Source: Plotosus lineatus (Eukaryota > Chordata > Actinopteri > Siluriformes > Plotosidae). Taken from it: a DNA stretch of 64,000 bases. The notes under the pieces are model-generated. The model searched no databases. It saw nothing but the letters and a program-made list of their open reading frames with translations, and was not told the origin of the DNA. The stretch is taken from NCBI GenBank assembly GCA_024760905.1, contig CM045733.1:34458501-34522500 (forward strand), given 5' to 3'. Within the stretch, counting starts at the first letter, position 1, and each line of letters begins with the position of its first letter. Shown here one piece after another: positions 11,817 to 21,589 of this stretch. Position numbers and translations under genes: made by a program.

Positions 11817-14800
11817 ACAAGCAGTGCTAAATCATCCCCTAATGCAGTGCTTCTCAATTATTTTCTGTTACGCCCCCCCTAGCAAGAAGAAAACAATTCG
11901 CCCCCCTCCCCACCACCACCACCCACTTTCCGCCGCAACTATAAATTATAACTTTTTTCTATAATATAGTTACAGGTATATCTCTTCATTATATCGTATC
12001 CTTGTTAACATAAATAAAACAAAAAGAAAGAGATATAGTTCAACTTACAAGAATAACTTTTTAAACATTTTTTATTAGTCTGTAAAAGAAAGTGCATCAA
12101 TTTGCCTTAAATTTAAAAATAATAATATCCTTGTTACATTTTTGACAAACTTACCACACCATTTGCTGCTGAAAATAAAATCAATAAATAATTAATTCAC
12201 TATTTGAGAAGCACTGCCCTAATGACATAGAATACATCACTGTTCATTTTGTAATGCACTTTACACAGACACACACAAACACTCCCACATGCTTGGCTGT
12301 GAAAATCTCATTGTCATGGCAAAGTCATGTCACCCTGGAAAATAAGCTTGGCTCGTCTGTTGCATACTTGTGTGAAGTGCTTTGAGATGTGATGAGCATT
12401 GAGTTGGTCCTCTGTCATTGCAGTGTTAATCAGTCTGCTCACTCCTTCCCTCCATCACTAACTGAATTATTCTGAAATGTAACCCATGTTTCATTAACCC
12501 AGTGGCCATATTAGCTTGCTGAATCACAAGGCACATGACCTGCGCCACCGGAGCTTGTGTTGATTCAGTATTGGATTGAATTTATGGTACTGTGTTGTTT
12601 AATTGGACTCGGTGATTATCGTGGGACAGAGCTATGTTGTGTAGGTTGATCCTGGTGGAAAGGAGACCAGAGAAGTGATTAGAAATATGTGTACACAGCT
12701 GACAGGAATGACACCGCCTTTGCATCTCACTTTGTCTTCCTTTGCACTGTAGATCTTGGAATGTGAGTTCTACTTACTGGAGCTTATGGTGAGTGTCTCT
12801 CCTGTTGTTGTTTTTTTATTTATAGCTGATCAATAATCAGTGATTTAATCGATGGCATTAACTAAAGTCAATGGTGGTTTCAGGATTGCTGTCTGATTGT
12901 GTACCATCCCTATAGACCATTACTGCAATATGTGCAGGACATGGGTCAGGAGGACATGTTACTCCCACTAGCATGGTAAATTTATCAAGTTAAACATTTT
13001 ACCTTTTAATTAATGCTGATTTTTTTTTTTTTTAAGTGATCTAATGTAAGGGAACAGAATAGAATGAATAGTTGCATTTAATGTGATATCGACCCACTAC
13101 TTTAGTGTATTTTCATTTCTTTGGAATAATTCAGGAAGAAATTGGAAATTTGCTACATTGCAGGCTAAACCATCACAGGGAACTTGTCTGAAATAAAAAA
13201 AAAAAAGTCTGTCCTGCACTGTACTTTTAATACCTAAAAATAAGTGAACTTAACTCAAAGTTATAATGACTGGAAATTCTTCACTCATTTGTAACTGGCA
13301 CACAGTCACACTTGTCTTTGGTCCTACAGGAGGATTGTGAACGACACCTACAGGACAGACCTGTGTCTGCTCTACCCACCCTTCATGATCGCTCTGGGTA
13401 ATTTCTCCCTTATGGTGTTGAAATTTCATTTTCTGAGTTATTACATGGTATAATTCTTCACATTTGTTTTAGAATTTTTAAATGCATTTTACATGGAATA
13501 AGAATTTTCACATGGGCCAGGGACCGTTGTATTCTTGGGATGCATGTGATGTCATGTCTGACTTGCATCTTTTCACTAAAGTTCATGTGGGGTAGCTGGA
13601 GAGCTGTTTAATAGAAACAATTAAGTGTGTAGGGAGAATTTAGCTGTGGATTGATGCATTTCTCTTCTGCTCTTCTGTGTATTCAACTCATTTATAGTGT
13701 AAAAATGGAAAGACGTCCCACCCCCAATAAAGTTTCAATAGATGTCCGTTAAAATGCAAGAAAGCATCTCCAAGAATGACAAGCAAAATTAGTTGGTCTA
13801 TTTAAATTACTGTATTTTCTGGACTATACGTCACTTCGGAGTACAAGTTGCATTGGCCAAAAAATGCATAATAAAGAAGGAAAAATATATACAGTCAGCT
13901 CTCTACTTACGAAACCCTCTGGGTATGAAAACTCCAGGTTCTGAAACATTTTCCTAAATTTTCACCCTATTTTTACGAAAAACGCCAAATGTGCCATTCA
14001 AAATTCAAACCATGCGCGAGTTGCTCTCTCATTGGCTGTCTCCCAACATCCCGCCCCGCTGGCCTACCATTGGCCAGGAGGCAGCTGAACTGTACCCATA
14101 CTTCCTGTTTGTCACACGTGTGAAGGAGAGTTGAACAGGACTGTTGGCTTGTTTTGAGATCATTGCGGCGTTATATTTCGTTATCGCCGAAACCCCTCTA
14201 CAATCGGGACGATATTGAAGCAGAAGGAGACCTTAAAGTGGAAATACAATGATGGAGGCGATTATTTCGGCACGATATTGAAGCAGAAGGAGCATGAGCA
14301 GAGTGCTCCGTGGGACAAGACCTCCGATCTCGCAAGGAAACAAGTTAATATTGAATCAGGACCTCTGATCTTTCAAAAAGGTACTGTAATTCTGTTTTAA
14401 ATACGACATCCCGTCCATATAAATAGAATTGTTCCATCAGCTGCGCGTTGCGTGTGGGCGGAGCCCGCATTCAGAAAAACGCACCATAGAGACAGAGTTT
14501 TGTGTGTGTGTGTGTGTGTGTGCGAGAGAGAGAGAGAGGGAGCGAATGCGAGAGATAGAGACTGCCTACAGAGTCAGTCAGAGATGAAAGGAGGCTTAAC
14601 TCTCTTTCGAGAGAGCACATTGCAGCTTATTTAGCGTGTTTTAAGTTGTTTAATTCAGTAAACATTTAATAAATGTGGCACGCTCCGTCAAATGTGAGCA
14701 AAACGCGGCTCATCTGGACCTCCGATCCCTCAAGGAATCAAGTTAAAGTTGAGTTTGGACCTCTGATCTATCAAGCAGGGAATGCTCTTTGAATTCGCCG

Positions 14801-17800
14801 TCTTAAAATGGTTCAGCGTTCTGCGTGTGGGCGGAGCCCGCATTCAGCGGAGTGCGCCGTGTGTGAGACAGATAGAGAGAGACTGTGTGTGTGTGTGTGT
14901 GTATGTGTATGTGCATTTAGTAAAAATATTTAATAATGGTTTAATTAATAAATATGTTAATAAAATGGTTTAATATGGTAATAAAATGTTTTCAATGGTT
15001 TAATAAATAATTTTCTTTTACTTTTAACACATTTCATACAAAATTGATGTACTTTTATAATTTTTAAAGGGTTTATGGGGTAGTCTTGGGAGCCTTGGAA
15101 CGAATTACTCGTTTTACATGTAAAATGCGCCTCTGCTTACGAAACCTCCAGGCTACGAAAAAGGCTCTGGAACGGATTAATTTTGTAAGTAGAGGGCTGA
15201 CTGTATACAAAAGCTGTAAGTCGCAAACTCATGGAAACTGTCTACCTTGGCTTGGAAATCTGCTGGCAGATTTTGTGACGTGGTCCTCGCTCTGGTAGAG
15301 AGGTAGTTGGGTTGCATGAAACAGTACCACCAAGAAAGTCCTCACGCTAAGTTATTTATTTATATGCATCTCCTTGACAACTACCTGGACATGGAGACGC
15401 AACTGCACTGTTGACAAGCCTCTCCCTACAGCACGTTGCTCAAGCGCCCATGTGTGAGCTCGTTCCTCTAGCTGTGGCCATCTAGCTTTTAGCCTGCTAT
15501 TAGCTTTTTTTTTTTTGTCGTTCATTGCAGTGATAATAATCTTGGCTTTTCTCCAATTCCTCCCAAATTTCTCGTTCACTCCAAACTTTCTTTCTGCTGC
15601 TCGATTACCATTTTCTGCTGCATATTTCACTACTTGCAGCTTGTAATCCGCAGAAGAGGATTTTCTTTTTGGGGCCATTTCTTCAGTGGTATAGGATGAG
15701 CAGGCACTGGTACCCAAGCCTAGAGTGCCCTCTTGTGGTTGTGAGTGTAAAAATAACAAAACATGTGAAATTAGTTGTAATTATGACGAACAGAATATGT
15801 AATAATTTCACATATATAAGTATAAGTCACACCTTCATCCAAAGTATGGGTTAAAAGTGTGCCTTGTAGTCCGGAAAATATGGTAAAATAAAAATATTAA
15901 AATACGGCGGCATGGTAGCGCAATGGTTAACACGCCCACCTCGCAACAAGAAAGCCTGTTTTTAATTCCCAGGCTCGGGGCATTTGTGTGGAGTTTGCCT
16001 GTTCTCCCTGTGCTTGTGTCTGCAGTCCAAAAACACATGGAGGAGGACAGTACTCTGGGTGAACAGAGGCACACTTTTTTTTTTTTTTTTTTTTTTTTGG
16101 TTAAGAAATTGTCCAAGGGTCTTGGCATGGTGGCCTAACGGGACATTGAACCCATGACATCTTGATCATGAGACCAGCACCCTAACCATTACACCTCCAG
16201 CCCTGCTATGTAACATGGAATAAGATGCATTAATGCATGTATTGCAGGGCATTTCTATACATTCAGGGAATCTGCTTTTCTTTAACAATATTTGTAAGCC
16301 AAGAGTTTTTGTGAAACGGTTTTGCATGAATGTCAGAATTAAAATGATCAACTTAGAAATCTCTTTCTCGTGTTCATTATGTCATGTGAAAACTTTCACA
16401 TGCCTAATTCTCTGCTTTAGCATGTTTGCACGTGGCATGTGTTGTACAGCAGAAGGATGCCCGGCAGTGGTTTGCCGAGCTTTCCGTGGACATGGATAAG
16501 GTAGGAGTATGTTCAATACTCTTCAACATTTTGTTTTCTTGCCAGTTTTTTTAAGTCTTCATGGTAAATGCACCCCTTTTGTTTGATGAACTACTGTTTA
16601 ATTTTTTAAATACTGTATTCTGATTTGTCAGTTCCGTGTAACAGGTTTTAATTCTAAGTAGTTGCCAATGCAATAATATTACTTGCCTCTGAAAACTGTT
16701 GTAAGCCAGCTTTCTCTGCGACATTATTTTTTTTGCAACAGATTCTGGAGATCATTCGTGTAATCCTGAAGCTATATGATCAGTGGAAGAATTTTGATGA
16801 TCGAAAGGAAATGCCTAATGTGTTAAACAAGGTGCCTAAGCCCAAGCCACCACCCAACAGGTACAAAATGGCTGGTGATATTGATTGCATGCTGTGTCTT
16901 ATTCAGACTGGAAACTTAAATTTCTAACTTAAAAGGAATTTCTGACTTCAGAGCATTCAGCTGAACTCGGTCACATGACAGTAGAAATAAAACGAAACCT
17001 CACTGTATGCAGTCTACAAAATCTTTGTTTGAAGAGTTTAGTTTGTGGATGTGTATTTGGTATTTGTTCCATTATTGATATTAAAGAACAGTTCCAAAAT
17101 AGGCGTTTCTCTGTGGAGTTTGCATGTTCTCTCTGGGTACCTTGGTTTCCTCCCACAGTCCAAAAACACGTAGAGTATGCAGATTGAGATACGGATTTCC
17201 TTTTGTCTTTTCCCCTTTTTCAGGGGTTGACACAGCAAATGATTCACATGTTTGATTTGGCATAGGTTTTTACGTCGGATGCCCTTCCTGACACGACCCT
17301 TTAGCAAGGGACAGAAAAACGCTGATGGCTTTGCAGCTGCTCTTTACGATAGTCAGCAATGGTTCTTTTACATGCCTCTCACCATAGACTGAGAGACATG
17401 GCCCCCTGTGAGACTTGAACCCCCAACCTTAGGATCAACGATCCAGCGCCCTATACCACAAGACCACCACTGTCCCCTATGTAGAGTATTCAGATTGGCT
17501 GTTCTAAATCACCCCTAGGTGTGAGAGTGAGTGTAAGGGCAGTGGGAAGGCCTTTTGAACCTGTGATGGGGGTTAGGCGTCCCAGCCACCACGAGTCTCC
17601 ACTGACATGTATGCATGCCACAAGACAGTCGGTAAGAGTAGGACCTGTCTACCTATGCATGCGAAAACTGGGTCCGGCTGATCATGCAGAAGAAACCGCC
17701 AAATTGGTTCAATAGACAAGATGACAGAACAAGCAAAGCATCATACAGTGCAACCAGGGTACAGTGAGATACCCGGGACACTGCTGGTCATCCACGGCAC

Positions 17801-18313
17801 CCTGCCCTATCTCCAGCCATCTCAACTATGACTGGACTCCGATAGACCGGGACGAGAGAGTGAGGCTGACGATCTGCACAACTCTCCCTCACTTAAATCC
17901 AAGTGAAGCACAAGTCATGACCTCTCATACTGCAGATCATCGGTCTGATGCGAAGTTGAGGTCATCTTTGACCTCGAAGGACAAACGGCAACAACAACAA
18001 CTGGTTGTGTGTTTTCCACGATGGCTTATCTAGCTGTTCAGGGTGTACCCTGCCTTCACCCAGCTAAGATGGATGCCAGCCTCTTTGTACTCTAATTAGA
18101 ATTAAATGGTTCAGAAAATGTATGAATGAAGTCCATGTCTGTTCTGAGAAACATCAAACTGAAGTTTTTATGATATTTATTAAATTACAGCAAAATGTTA
18201 TTAGAGATACAACATACTCTACTGGCCATGTTTTTATATCCTCATTTCTGTTTTGCAGTGAGAATGAACAGAGTGCGAATGGGAATCAGAGCAGCTCTTA
18301 CAACCAATCCTAA
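7357..18313 (+). CDS. ccnc: Cyclin C (12 coding exons, complete)
   Basis: Cyclin C pairs with CDK8/CDK19 in the kinase module of the Mediator complex in the nucleus. Joining 7357-7388, 7895-8001, 10966-11050, 11368-11437, 11534-11585, 11686-11741, 12753-12788, 12884-12975, 13330-13397, 16421-16500, 16742-16860 and 18259-18313 gives 852 nt, i.e. 283 residues plus TAA, the same length as the human protein as I remember it. The start [11 protein letters not shown], the first cyclin box (about residues 40-145, with [18 protein letters not shown] and [17 protein letters not shown]), the second box (about 150-240, with [18 protein letters not shown]) and the PKPKPPPN tail with a serine-rich end are all recognisable. 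Every junction is GT-AG and phase-consistent, and no frame is broken. Introns 2, 9 and 11 carry most of the inserted repeats. The gene looks functional. Confidence 0.97.
7389..7894 (+). other. ccnc intron 1
   Basis: AT-rich intron. I see no repeat or further gene in it. Confidence 0.6.
7895..8001 (+). CDS. ccnc: ccnc exon 2
   Basis: Completes Tyr11 and encodes residues 12-46 ([14 protein letters not shown] onward) plus one base of Val47. Acceptor TTCTTATGTAG; donor GTACAG. Confidence 0.95.
8060..8112. repeat. (TA)n microsatellite
   Basis: About 25 TA units flanked by short TG and CA runs, directly left of the Tc1-like element. Confidence 0.9.
8121..9411 (-). mobile_element. Tc1-like transposon, right end lost
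   Basis: Starts with TA then GTCGTTCTCAAAAAATTATC as the left terminal sequence, with a transposase frame on the - strand. The matching right terminal repeat is absent: at about 9412 the sequence passes into a hammerhead-bearing element. Confidence 0.8.
8386..9315 (-). pseudogene. Tc1-like transposase, frameshifted and catalytically altered
   Basis: The - strand frame begins [20 protein letters not shown] at 9315 with a helix-turn-helix ([19 protein letters not shown]), shifts frame near 9110, and continues through [10 protein letters not shown] and [15 protein letters not shown] to a stop at 8386. Catalytic triad: the usual first Asp in FSDES is Asn here (FSNESKF, codon 8926-8928), the second is kept in FQHDLAP, and the third acidic residue in [12 protein letters not shown] is present. 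Frameshift plus Asp-to-Asn make it inactive. Confidence 0.85.
9412..9608 (+). mobile_element. Penelope-type fragment with hammerhead motif, CA-expanded
   Basis: Shares CTTCTGTAATCACCTGAAG and the following about 190 bp, ending GGATCTACTCAGAAAA, with the palindromic elements at 10475 and 51003. Only the + arm is present. Confidence 0.65.
9419..9498 (+). ncRNA. Hammerhead-like ribozyme with (CA)n in stem II
   Basis: Stem I strand ATCAC at 9419-9423, then CTGAAGA, stem II interrupted by about 33 nt of CA repeat (9444-9476), GAAA, CAG-AT-CTG stem III, TA cleavage dinucleotide and GTGA. The core nucleotides are kept; the stem II pairing and one stem I pair are lost to the repeat and to a T-to-A change. 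Confidence 0.55.
9655..10250. repeat. Unclassified repeats in ccnc intron 2
   Basis: The stretch at 9660-9780 (CCAGCTTACGAACGAGATGC) resembles pogo-type MITE ends. The stretch at about 9905-10235 (GACTTTATTGTTACAGGGGA ... CAGGTGTGCGCACTGCGATC) has the look of a dispersed fish repeat. No boundaries or coding capacity are seen. Confidence 0.35.
10511..10565 (-). ncRNA. Hammerhead-like ribozyme (left arm)
   Basis: Reverse complement of the right-arm motif with all core bases identical: stem I, CTGAAGA, stem II, GAAA, three-pair stem III, TA and stem I return. Confidence 0.65.
10597..10651 (+). ncRNA. Hammerhead-like ribozyme (right arm)
   Basis: Stem I ATCAC (10597-10601) pairs with GTGAT (10647-10651). 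CTGAAGA (10602-10608) fits the core CUGANGA. Stem II pairs G609-C632, A610-T631, G611-C630, G613-C628, G614-C627, then T616-A626, G617-C625 and G618-C624 (positions given minus 10000), with one mismatch, one bulged A and loop TTTCA. GAAA is at 10633-10636. Stem III is CAG/CTG with a two-base loop. T645-A646 is the cleavage dinucleotide. This satisfies the complete hammerhead consensus. Activity is inferred, not shown. Confidence 0.7.
10747..10820. repeat. (TA)n microsatellite
   Basis: About 28 TA units followed by TACATA and TG runs, next to the end of the palindromic element. Confidence 0.9.
10966..11050 (+). CDS. ccnc: ccnc exon 3
   Basis: Residues 47-75 ([20 protein letters not shown]...), start of the first cyclin box. 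Acceptor TTGTTTCAG, donor GTGAGA; Arg75 is split 2/1. Confidence 0.95.
11368..11437 (+). CDS. ccnc: ccnc exon 4
   Basis: Residues 75-98 ([20 protein letters not shown]...), cyclin box helices. Acceptor GGGCAG, donor GTACCA; phase 0 end. Confidence 0.95.
11534..11585 (+). CDS. ccnc: ccnc exon 5
   Basis: Residues 99-115 ([17 protein letters not shown]) plus one base of Leu116. Acceptor TTGTTGCAG, donor GTAAGT. Confidence 0.95.
11686..11741 (+). CDS. ccnc: ccnc exon 6
   Basis: Residues 116-134 ([19 protein letters not shown]). Acceptor TTTCTGCAG, donor GTAAGT. Confidence 0.95.
11845..12216. mobile_element. hAT-type MITE (372 bp)
   Basis: Terminal inverted repeats CAGTGCTTCTCAA and TTGAGAAGCACTG, flanked by the 8-bp duplication CCCTAATG at 11837-11844 and 12217-12224. 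Non-coding. A relative with the same ends is at 55173. It sits in ccnc intron 6. Confidence 0.88.
12753..12788 (+). CDS. ccnc: ccnc exon 7 (36-nt exon)
   Basis: Twelve residues, 135-146 ([12 protein letters not shown]), end of the first cyclin box. Acceptor TTGCACTGTAG, donor GTGAGT. Too short for an ORF search; found by matching the family sequence between exons 6 and 8. Confidence 0.94.
12884..12975 (+). CDS. ccnc: ccnc exon 8
   Basis: Residues 147-176 ([20 protein letters not shown]...) plus two bases of Trp177. Acceptor TGGTTTCAG, donor GTAAAT. Confidence 0.95.
13330..13397 (+). CDS. ccnc: ccnc exon 9
   Basis: Residues 177-199 ([20 protein letters not shown]...) plus one base of Ala200. 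Acceptor CCTACAG, donor GTAATT. Confidence 0.95.
13892..15203. mobile_element. Tigger-like element nested in the pogo element
   Basis: Ends CAGTCAGCTCTCTACTTACG and CGTAAGTAGAGGGCTGACTG-like sequence, with TA on both sides (13890-13891, 15204-15205). Inside are the conserved stretch around 14030 (GCTCTCTCATTGGCTGTCTC) and TG/GA microsatellites at about 14502-14540 and 14885-14912. Related copies are at 33336, 35225 and 59047. Confidence 0.82.
15352..15678 (-). pseudogene. Pogo transposase N-terminal fragment
   Basis: Begins [20 protein letters not shown] at 15678 with an N-terminal helix-turn-helix of Brinker/POGK type ([20 protein letters not shown]), then [20 protein letters not shown], the start of the CENP-B-like second domain. 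It stops after about 108 residues; no DDE domain remains. Confidence 0.7.
15902..16045 (+). repeat. V-SINE-like 5' part
   Basis: tRNA-like head GGCGGCATGGTAGCGCAATG with a box A (TAGCGCAATGGTTAAC) and degraded box B, then GTGTGGAGTTTGCCTGTTCT. It is joined at about 16046 to a family C SINE in the opposite orientation. Confidence 0.7.
16046..16207 (-). repeat. SINE family C fragment
   Basis: Shares GGGTGAACAGAGGCACAC with the copy at 26085 and ends in a tRNA-like head on the - strand (16140-16205). A poly-T tract lies at 16076-16098. Confidence 0.6.
16421..16500 (+). CDS. ccnc: ccnc exon 10
   Basis: Residues 200-226 ([20 protein letters not shown]...), second cyclin box. Acceptor CTGCTTTAG, donor GTAGGA. 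The intron before it is 3 kb and filled by a nested pogo pair. Confidence 0.95.
16742..16860 (+). CDS. ccnc: ccnc exon 11
   Basis: Residues 227-265 ([20 protein letters not shown]... to PKPKPPPN) plus two bases of Ser266. Acceptor TTTGCAACAG, donor GTACAA. Confidence 0.95.
17187..17480 (-). repeat. SINE family A, RTE-type tail, full length
   Basis: Flanked by 17-bp duplications at 17170-17186 and 17481-17497 (GTAGAGTATGCAGATTG, one difference). The tRNA-like head is at the right, the tail with GCCTTTTCCCCTTTTTCAGG-like reverse sequence at the left. It lies inside a V-SINE. Confidence 0.85.
17538..18003 (+). repeat. Unclassified retroposon ending in (CAA)n
   Basis: Inserted within the V-SINE. 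It ends GACCTCGAAGGACAAACGGC followed by CAACAACAACAAC, so the 3' end is at the right. No coding frame is recognised. Confidence 0.45.
18259..18313 (+). CDS. ccnc: ccnc exon 12 (stop exon)
   Basis: Residues 266-283, ending [11 protein letters not shown], then TAA at 18311-18313. Acceptor TTTTGCAG. The 3' UTR follows directly. Confidence 0.95.
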
Positions 18314-18663
18314 AGCTCCCTCTGATGGCAGGCACATGGAAATGGAGAGCTCGGACCACACACCCCTGCCCACACATGCAGACTCTCTCTCTCAAGCACA
18401 CAGTAGCACACGATGGAGGTCTCATTGAGTCTTTTTTTTTTTTTTTTTAAGAATAAGGAACGGGAAGAATGATCCTGATGCTGCTGCATTCGTGTATGGA
18501 TTCACAGTGCTGGTCTCTCTGGTGTGGCTTCTATAGCTCAGCCACACATGCCCACACCTCTCTGTGAAGTGTATTCAACTGTGTAGCTCTTGATGACCTC
18601 GACTGTCAAGAAAAAGGACTTGATTATCTTTTAAATTCTTGTGTGCCTGCAAGTTTGTGTGTG
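18314..18663 (+). other. ccnc 3' UTR, proximal part
   Basis: Non-coding sequence after the ccnc stop, including a T-rich tract near 18431-18449. No AATAAA is present before the LTR begins at 18664, so the native 3' end must lie beyond the retrotransposon, or the LTR supplies one (AATAAA at 18770-18775 inside the LTR). Confidence 0.55.
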
Positions 18664-19201
18664 TGTTATAAGTGTGTAAATATCTCTTTATTTTGGTCAC
18701 CTAGTGGTCAGCTTGGAGGCTCCGCCCACCTTCTGTTAACTTCCAGGAATGATTGTTTTCTCTTATGATAATAAAAGTTTGGGTGCATGTGAGCTGGAAG
18801 CTATGGGAAGTCTCTCCATTTATGTTACCTATAAATACTGCTGGAGTGAGGCCTACCAAGACGTGGTTCGAATCATCTGCATTGCAGAGCATCGCTGTAT
18901 AGCGCCACCTCCAGTGCTTCATCACTCACTTTCATCGTTGGTCATTACTCCATCTATACTGCACCCTAAGCTTCACTGTGGGACCAATATTCTGCTCTTT
19001 GTGGACATTATTGGTGAATATATTGTATTGCTATTGGCTAATTGTCATTATTTTGCATTAGCTTGCTGTTGTCAACTGAAAGTTTGTTTATATTTTGTTT
19101 ATATTATCATAATTAAACTTGTATTTGTTTTGAACCCCTTGTTGGTTGCCTTTTGCTGGTTTTGCCTGGCGTTTAATCAATCTAAATTTATAATCGTAAC
19201 A
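18664..19201 (+). repeat. 5' LTR
   Basis: A TATAAATA box lies at 18830-18837 and AATAAA at 18770-18775. It matches 25244-25745 with substitutions and small indels. Confidence 0.85.
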
Positions 19202-19339
19202 AAATTGGGGGCACATCCGGGATCGAATTCATTTAAGACATTTTATAAGCAGATCTTTGTTATTTTGACATTAATTGTGAAACCAGCAAAATGTTTTTTA
19301 CCCTTGAGTATTTTGTTAAATTCCGGACCCCGAAGCCGT

Positions 19340-20580
19340 TGGTGTCTTGTGCAAATCTGATTTATTGCAAGTTTCAAATTTCAAACTTGATGCTAAATCT
19401 GCAATGAGAAAAATCCAAATTTTGAAGATTGTTTTAGATCACTTCATTGATGAGGGACTTTTTGATTCTGAGGTTCTGAGTATGGTTAAAGAAGAGCATT
19501 CAGATCATTTGGCGTTAAAGAAGCTGGAATTTCAAAGTTAATTGGAAAGAGTTAAACAGGAAACTGAAGCTGCTCAAAGAGAAGAAAATTGAGTTAAGGA
19601 AATTGAAAAAGAAATTGAGCTTAAAAAGATTGAAAGTTCTTCCGCTCCCTCAGAACCTTTCTCTTTCAACATTGCAAGACATGCCAGACTGGTCCCTCCT
19701 TTCAATGAGAAAGAAGTAGACAAGTACTTTCTTCATTTTGAAAAGTAGCTGAAAGCCTCAGGTGTCCTAAGGAGTCATGGACTGTGTTTCTACAAACTGT
19801 TTTAAAGGGTAAAGCTCAGGATGCATATTCGGCCCTTTCTATTGAGCGTAGTAAAGCTTGATTTGTTAAAAGGACCCTTCTAAAAGCTTAGGAGTTGGTG
19901 CCTGAAGCATATGGTCAGAAATTTCAGAAATGCTCACAAAAGGGAAAATGAAACATTGAGTTTGCTGGGGAGAAAGAAACTGTTTGATGGGTGATTTAGT
20001 TCTGAGGAGGTTTCAGATTTTGCTAGTTTGAAGCAGTTAGTTTTGATGGCGGATTTTAAGCCATGTGTTCATTCTGACATTAAGATTTACCTACATGAAC
20101 AGAAGGTTGATGTTTTACATGATGCAGTGGTGTTGGCAGTCCCAGTTTGGTTTTCTCCCAAAAAGAGATTTTCTCCTGGTAAGACCACAGGTCATCGTGG
20201 TTCAAATGGTGCTTAAACAGATTCAAATTCTTCTGACAAGCAGTCACATTCTCCGTCTAATTCTAAACCTAAGATTTCCAGTGATTCAGATCTTGCTTGT
20301 GCTTATTGCAAGAAGCCCGGTCATTTGATTTCCAAATGTCTCAAACTTGCATTGAAAAATCAAAATCAGTCCACTGGATCTCCAAAAGCGTTTGTCTCTG
20401 TCACACCTAAGCCATTTTCTGGCGGTTCTGAGGTGAGTTTTGTTTCTGATAGCAAGATTTCAGATTCTGTATTTCCATGGAAGTGTTTACCTTTAATTCA
20501 TTCTGGATCTGTTTCACTTATGGGAGATGATTCCTCTCCAAAGCTTGTTACTATTTTGAGGAATACTGGAGCTCTTTGAT
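19340..20580 (+). pseudogene. Degenerate gag with zinc knuckle
   Basis: Frame pieces include PPFNEKEVDKYFLHFEK (near 19692) and DFKPCVHSDIKIYLHEQKVD (near 20050), a capsid-like region of the kind related to SCAN domains in Gmr1-type elements, and a nucleocapsid knuckle CAYCKKPGHLISKC (near 20296), which fits CX2CX4HX4C. Several stops interrupt it. Confidence 0.7.
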
Positions 20581-20944
20581 GTTGAAGGATATTTTGCATT
20601 TTTCTATTGAGTGTTCAGCCCACTCATTGTTATTATTCAGGGTACAAGTGGCGGTTCTCTTGCTCCTCTTCATGATGTTGATTTGACTTCAGGTCTGATT
20701 TCTGGTAAGCTGAACGTCTGTATTCTCAACTCTCTGCATTCTGGGTGTTGTCATGTTGATCGGTAATGATCTTATAGGGGCTAAAGTTGGTGCTGATCCC
20801 ATTGTCAATGATTCACTGGAAATTTCAATTAGTACATAAAAGTTGAAGTGTGATTTTCTGGGTATTTTCCTTCTTGTACAGTGACTTGTTTGATGTTGAA
20901 AGACATTTCTTCCAAAAATTTTTTGCCGGATGATTCCACTTATG

Positions 20945-21315
20945 GTGGCAGTGGTGGTCTAGTGGTATAGGGCGCTGTATCGCTGATCCAAAGGTTGGGG
21001 GTTCGAGTCCCACTCTCCACAGGGTTGTCACTGCCCCCCCCCCACCCCCCCCCCCCCCAGTGCGGCTAACTGGGTTATCAAAGGCGGGCCATGTCTCTCA
21101 CTGTCTATGGTGAGAGTCATGTAAAAGAACCATTGCTGACTTTCGTAAAGAGTAGCTGCAAAGTCGTCAGCATGTTTCCGTCCCTTGCTAAAAAGGGTTG
21201 TGACAGGAAGGGCATCCGACGTAAAAACCTCTGCCAAATCAAACGTGCGACTCGGGTGATTCGCTGTGGCGACTCCCGAGTAAAAGGGAAAAAGCCGAAA
21301 GGAAGACAGACAGAC
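20945..21315 (+). repeat. SINE family A, RTE-type tail, full length
   Basis: Flanked by a perfect 12-bp duplication ATTCCACTTATG at 20933-20944 and 21316-21327, within the retrotransposon. The tRNA-like head TAGTGGTATAGGGCGCTGTA and box B GGTTCGAGTCC are at the left; the tail ends GAAAGGAAGACAGACAGAC. A poly-C tract lies near 21033-21058. Confidence 0.9.
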
Positions 21316-21589
21316 ATTCCACTTATGATTTGTCAGAAACTTTCATGGACCATTCATTTCATGAGGTAGACACTGATGATTTACCTTCAAAGGGGAGTAA
21401 CCCTTCAGGTCTTCTTGGTAACTCTGAAAGTTTGTCAGGTGGTGATTAGATTCTCTGTAGAAATCCACTTATATGTGTGCAAAATGAAGATGTTGAGTTG
21501 CAGAAGATGACTAGTAAGGCTGTTTCTTTAGAGGAGGTTGATAAGGTACCAGTTTGTTATTAGTTCAAGGATGGTGTTTTGATGAGAAA

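Larger units (their letters stand above)
13810..15883 (-). mobile_element. Pogo-family transposon with Brinker-type DNA-binding domain
   Basis: Ends CTGTATTTTCTGGACTATA and its inverted partner TAGTCCGGAAAATATGG, each next to TA. It carries a - strand transposase N-terminus (15352-15678) and is interrupted by a Tigger-like MITE at 13892-15203. The TGGACTATACGTC/AAGTATAAGTCACACC subterminal sequence is familiar from fish pogo MITEs. Confidence 0.75.
17108..18125 (+). repeat. V-SINE-like element split by two insertions
   Basis: Segments 17108-17186 (GTGGAGTTTGCATGTTCTCT), 17481-17537 (GGCTGTTCTAAATCACCCC) and about 18003-18125 (CAGGGTGTACCCTGCCTTCA ... GGTTCAGAAAATGTATGAAT) are consecutive parts of one V-SINE. 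A family A SINE separates the first two, and an unclassified repeat separates the last two. Confidence 0.7.

Noticed and set aside
19206..19223. Possibility that the LTR element is an endogenous retrovirus, from its proline-type primer site
   Set aside because: The integrase-before-RT order and lack of any envelope-like frame fit a Gmr1-like gypsy retrotransposon better.
20945..21015. tRNA-like sequences with box A and box B (also at 32706, 48182, 49193 and others)
   Set aside because: Each is continuous with a dispersed body and a retroposon tail, and several have target duplications. They are SINE heads, not tRNA genes.
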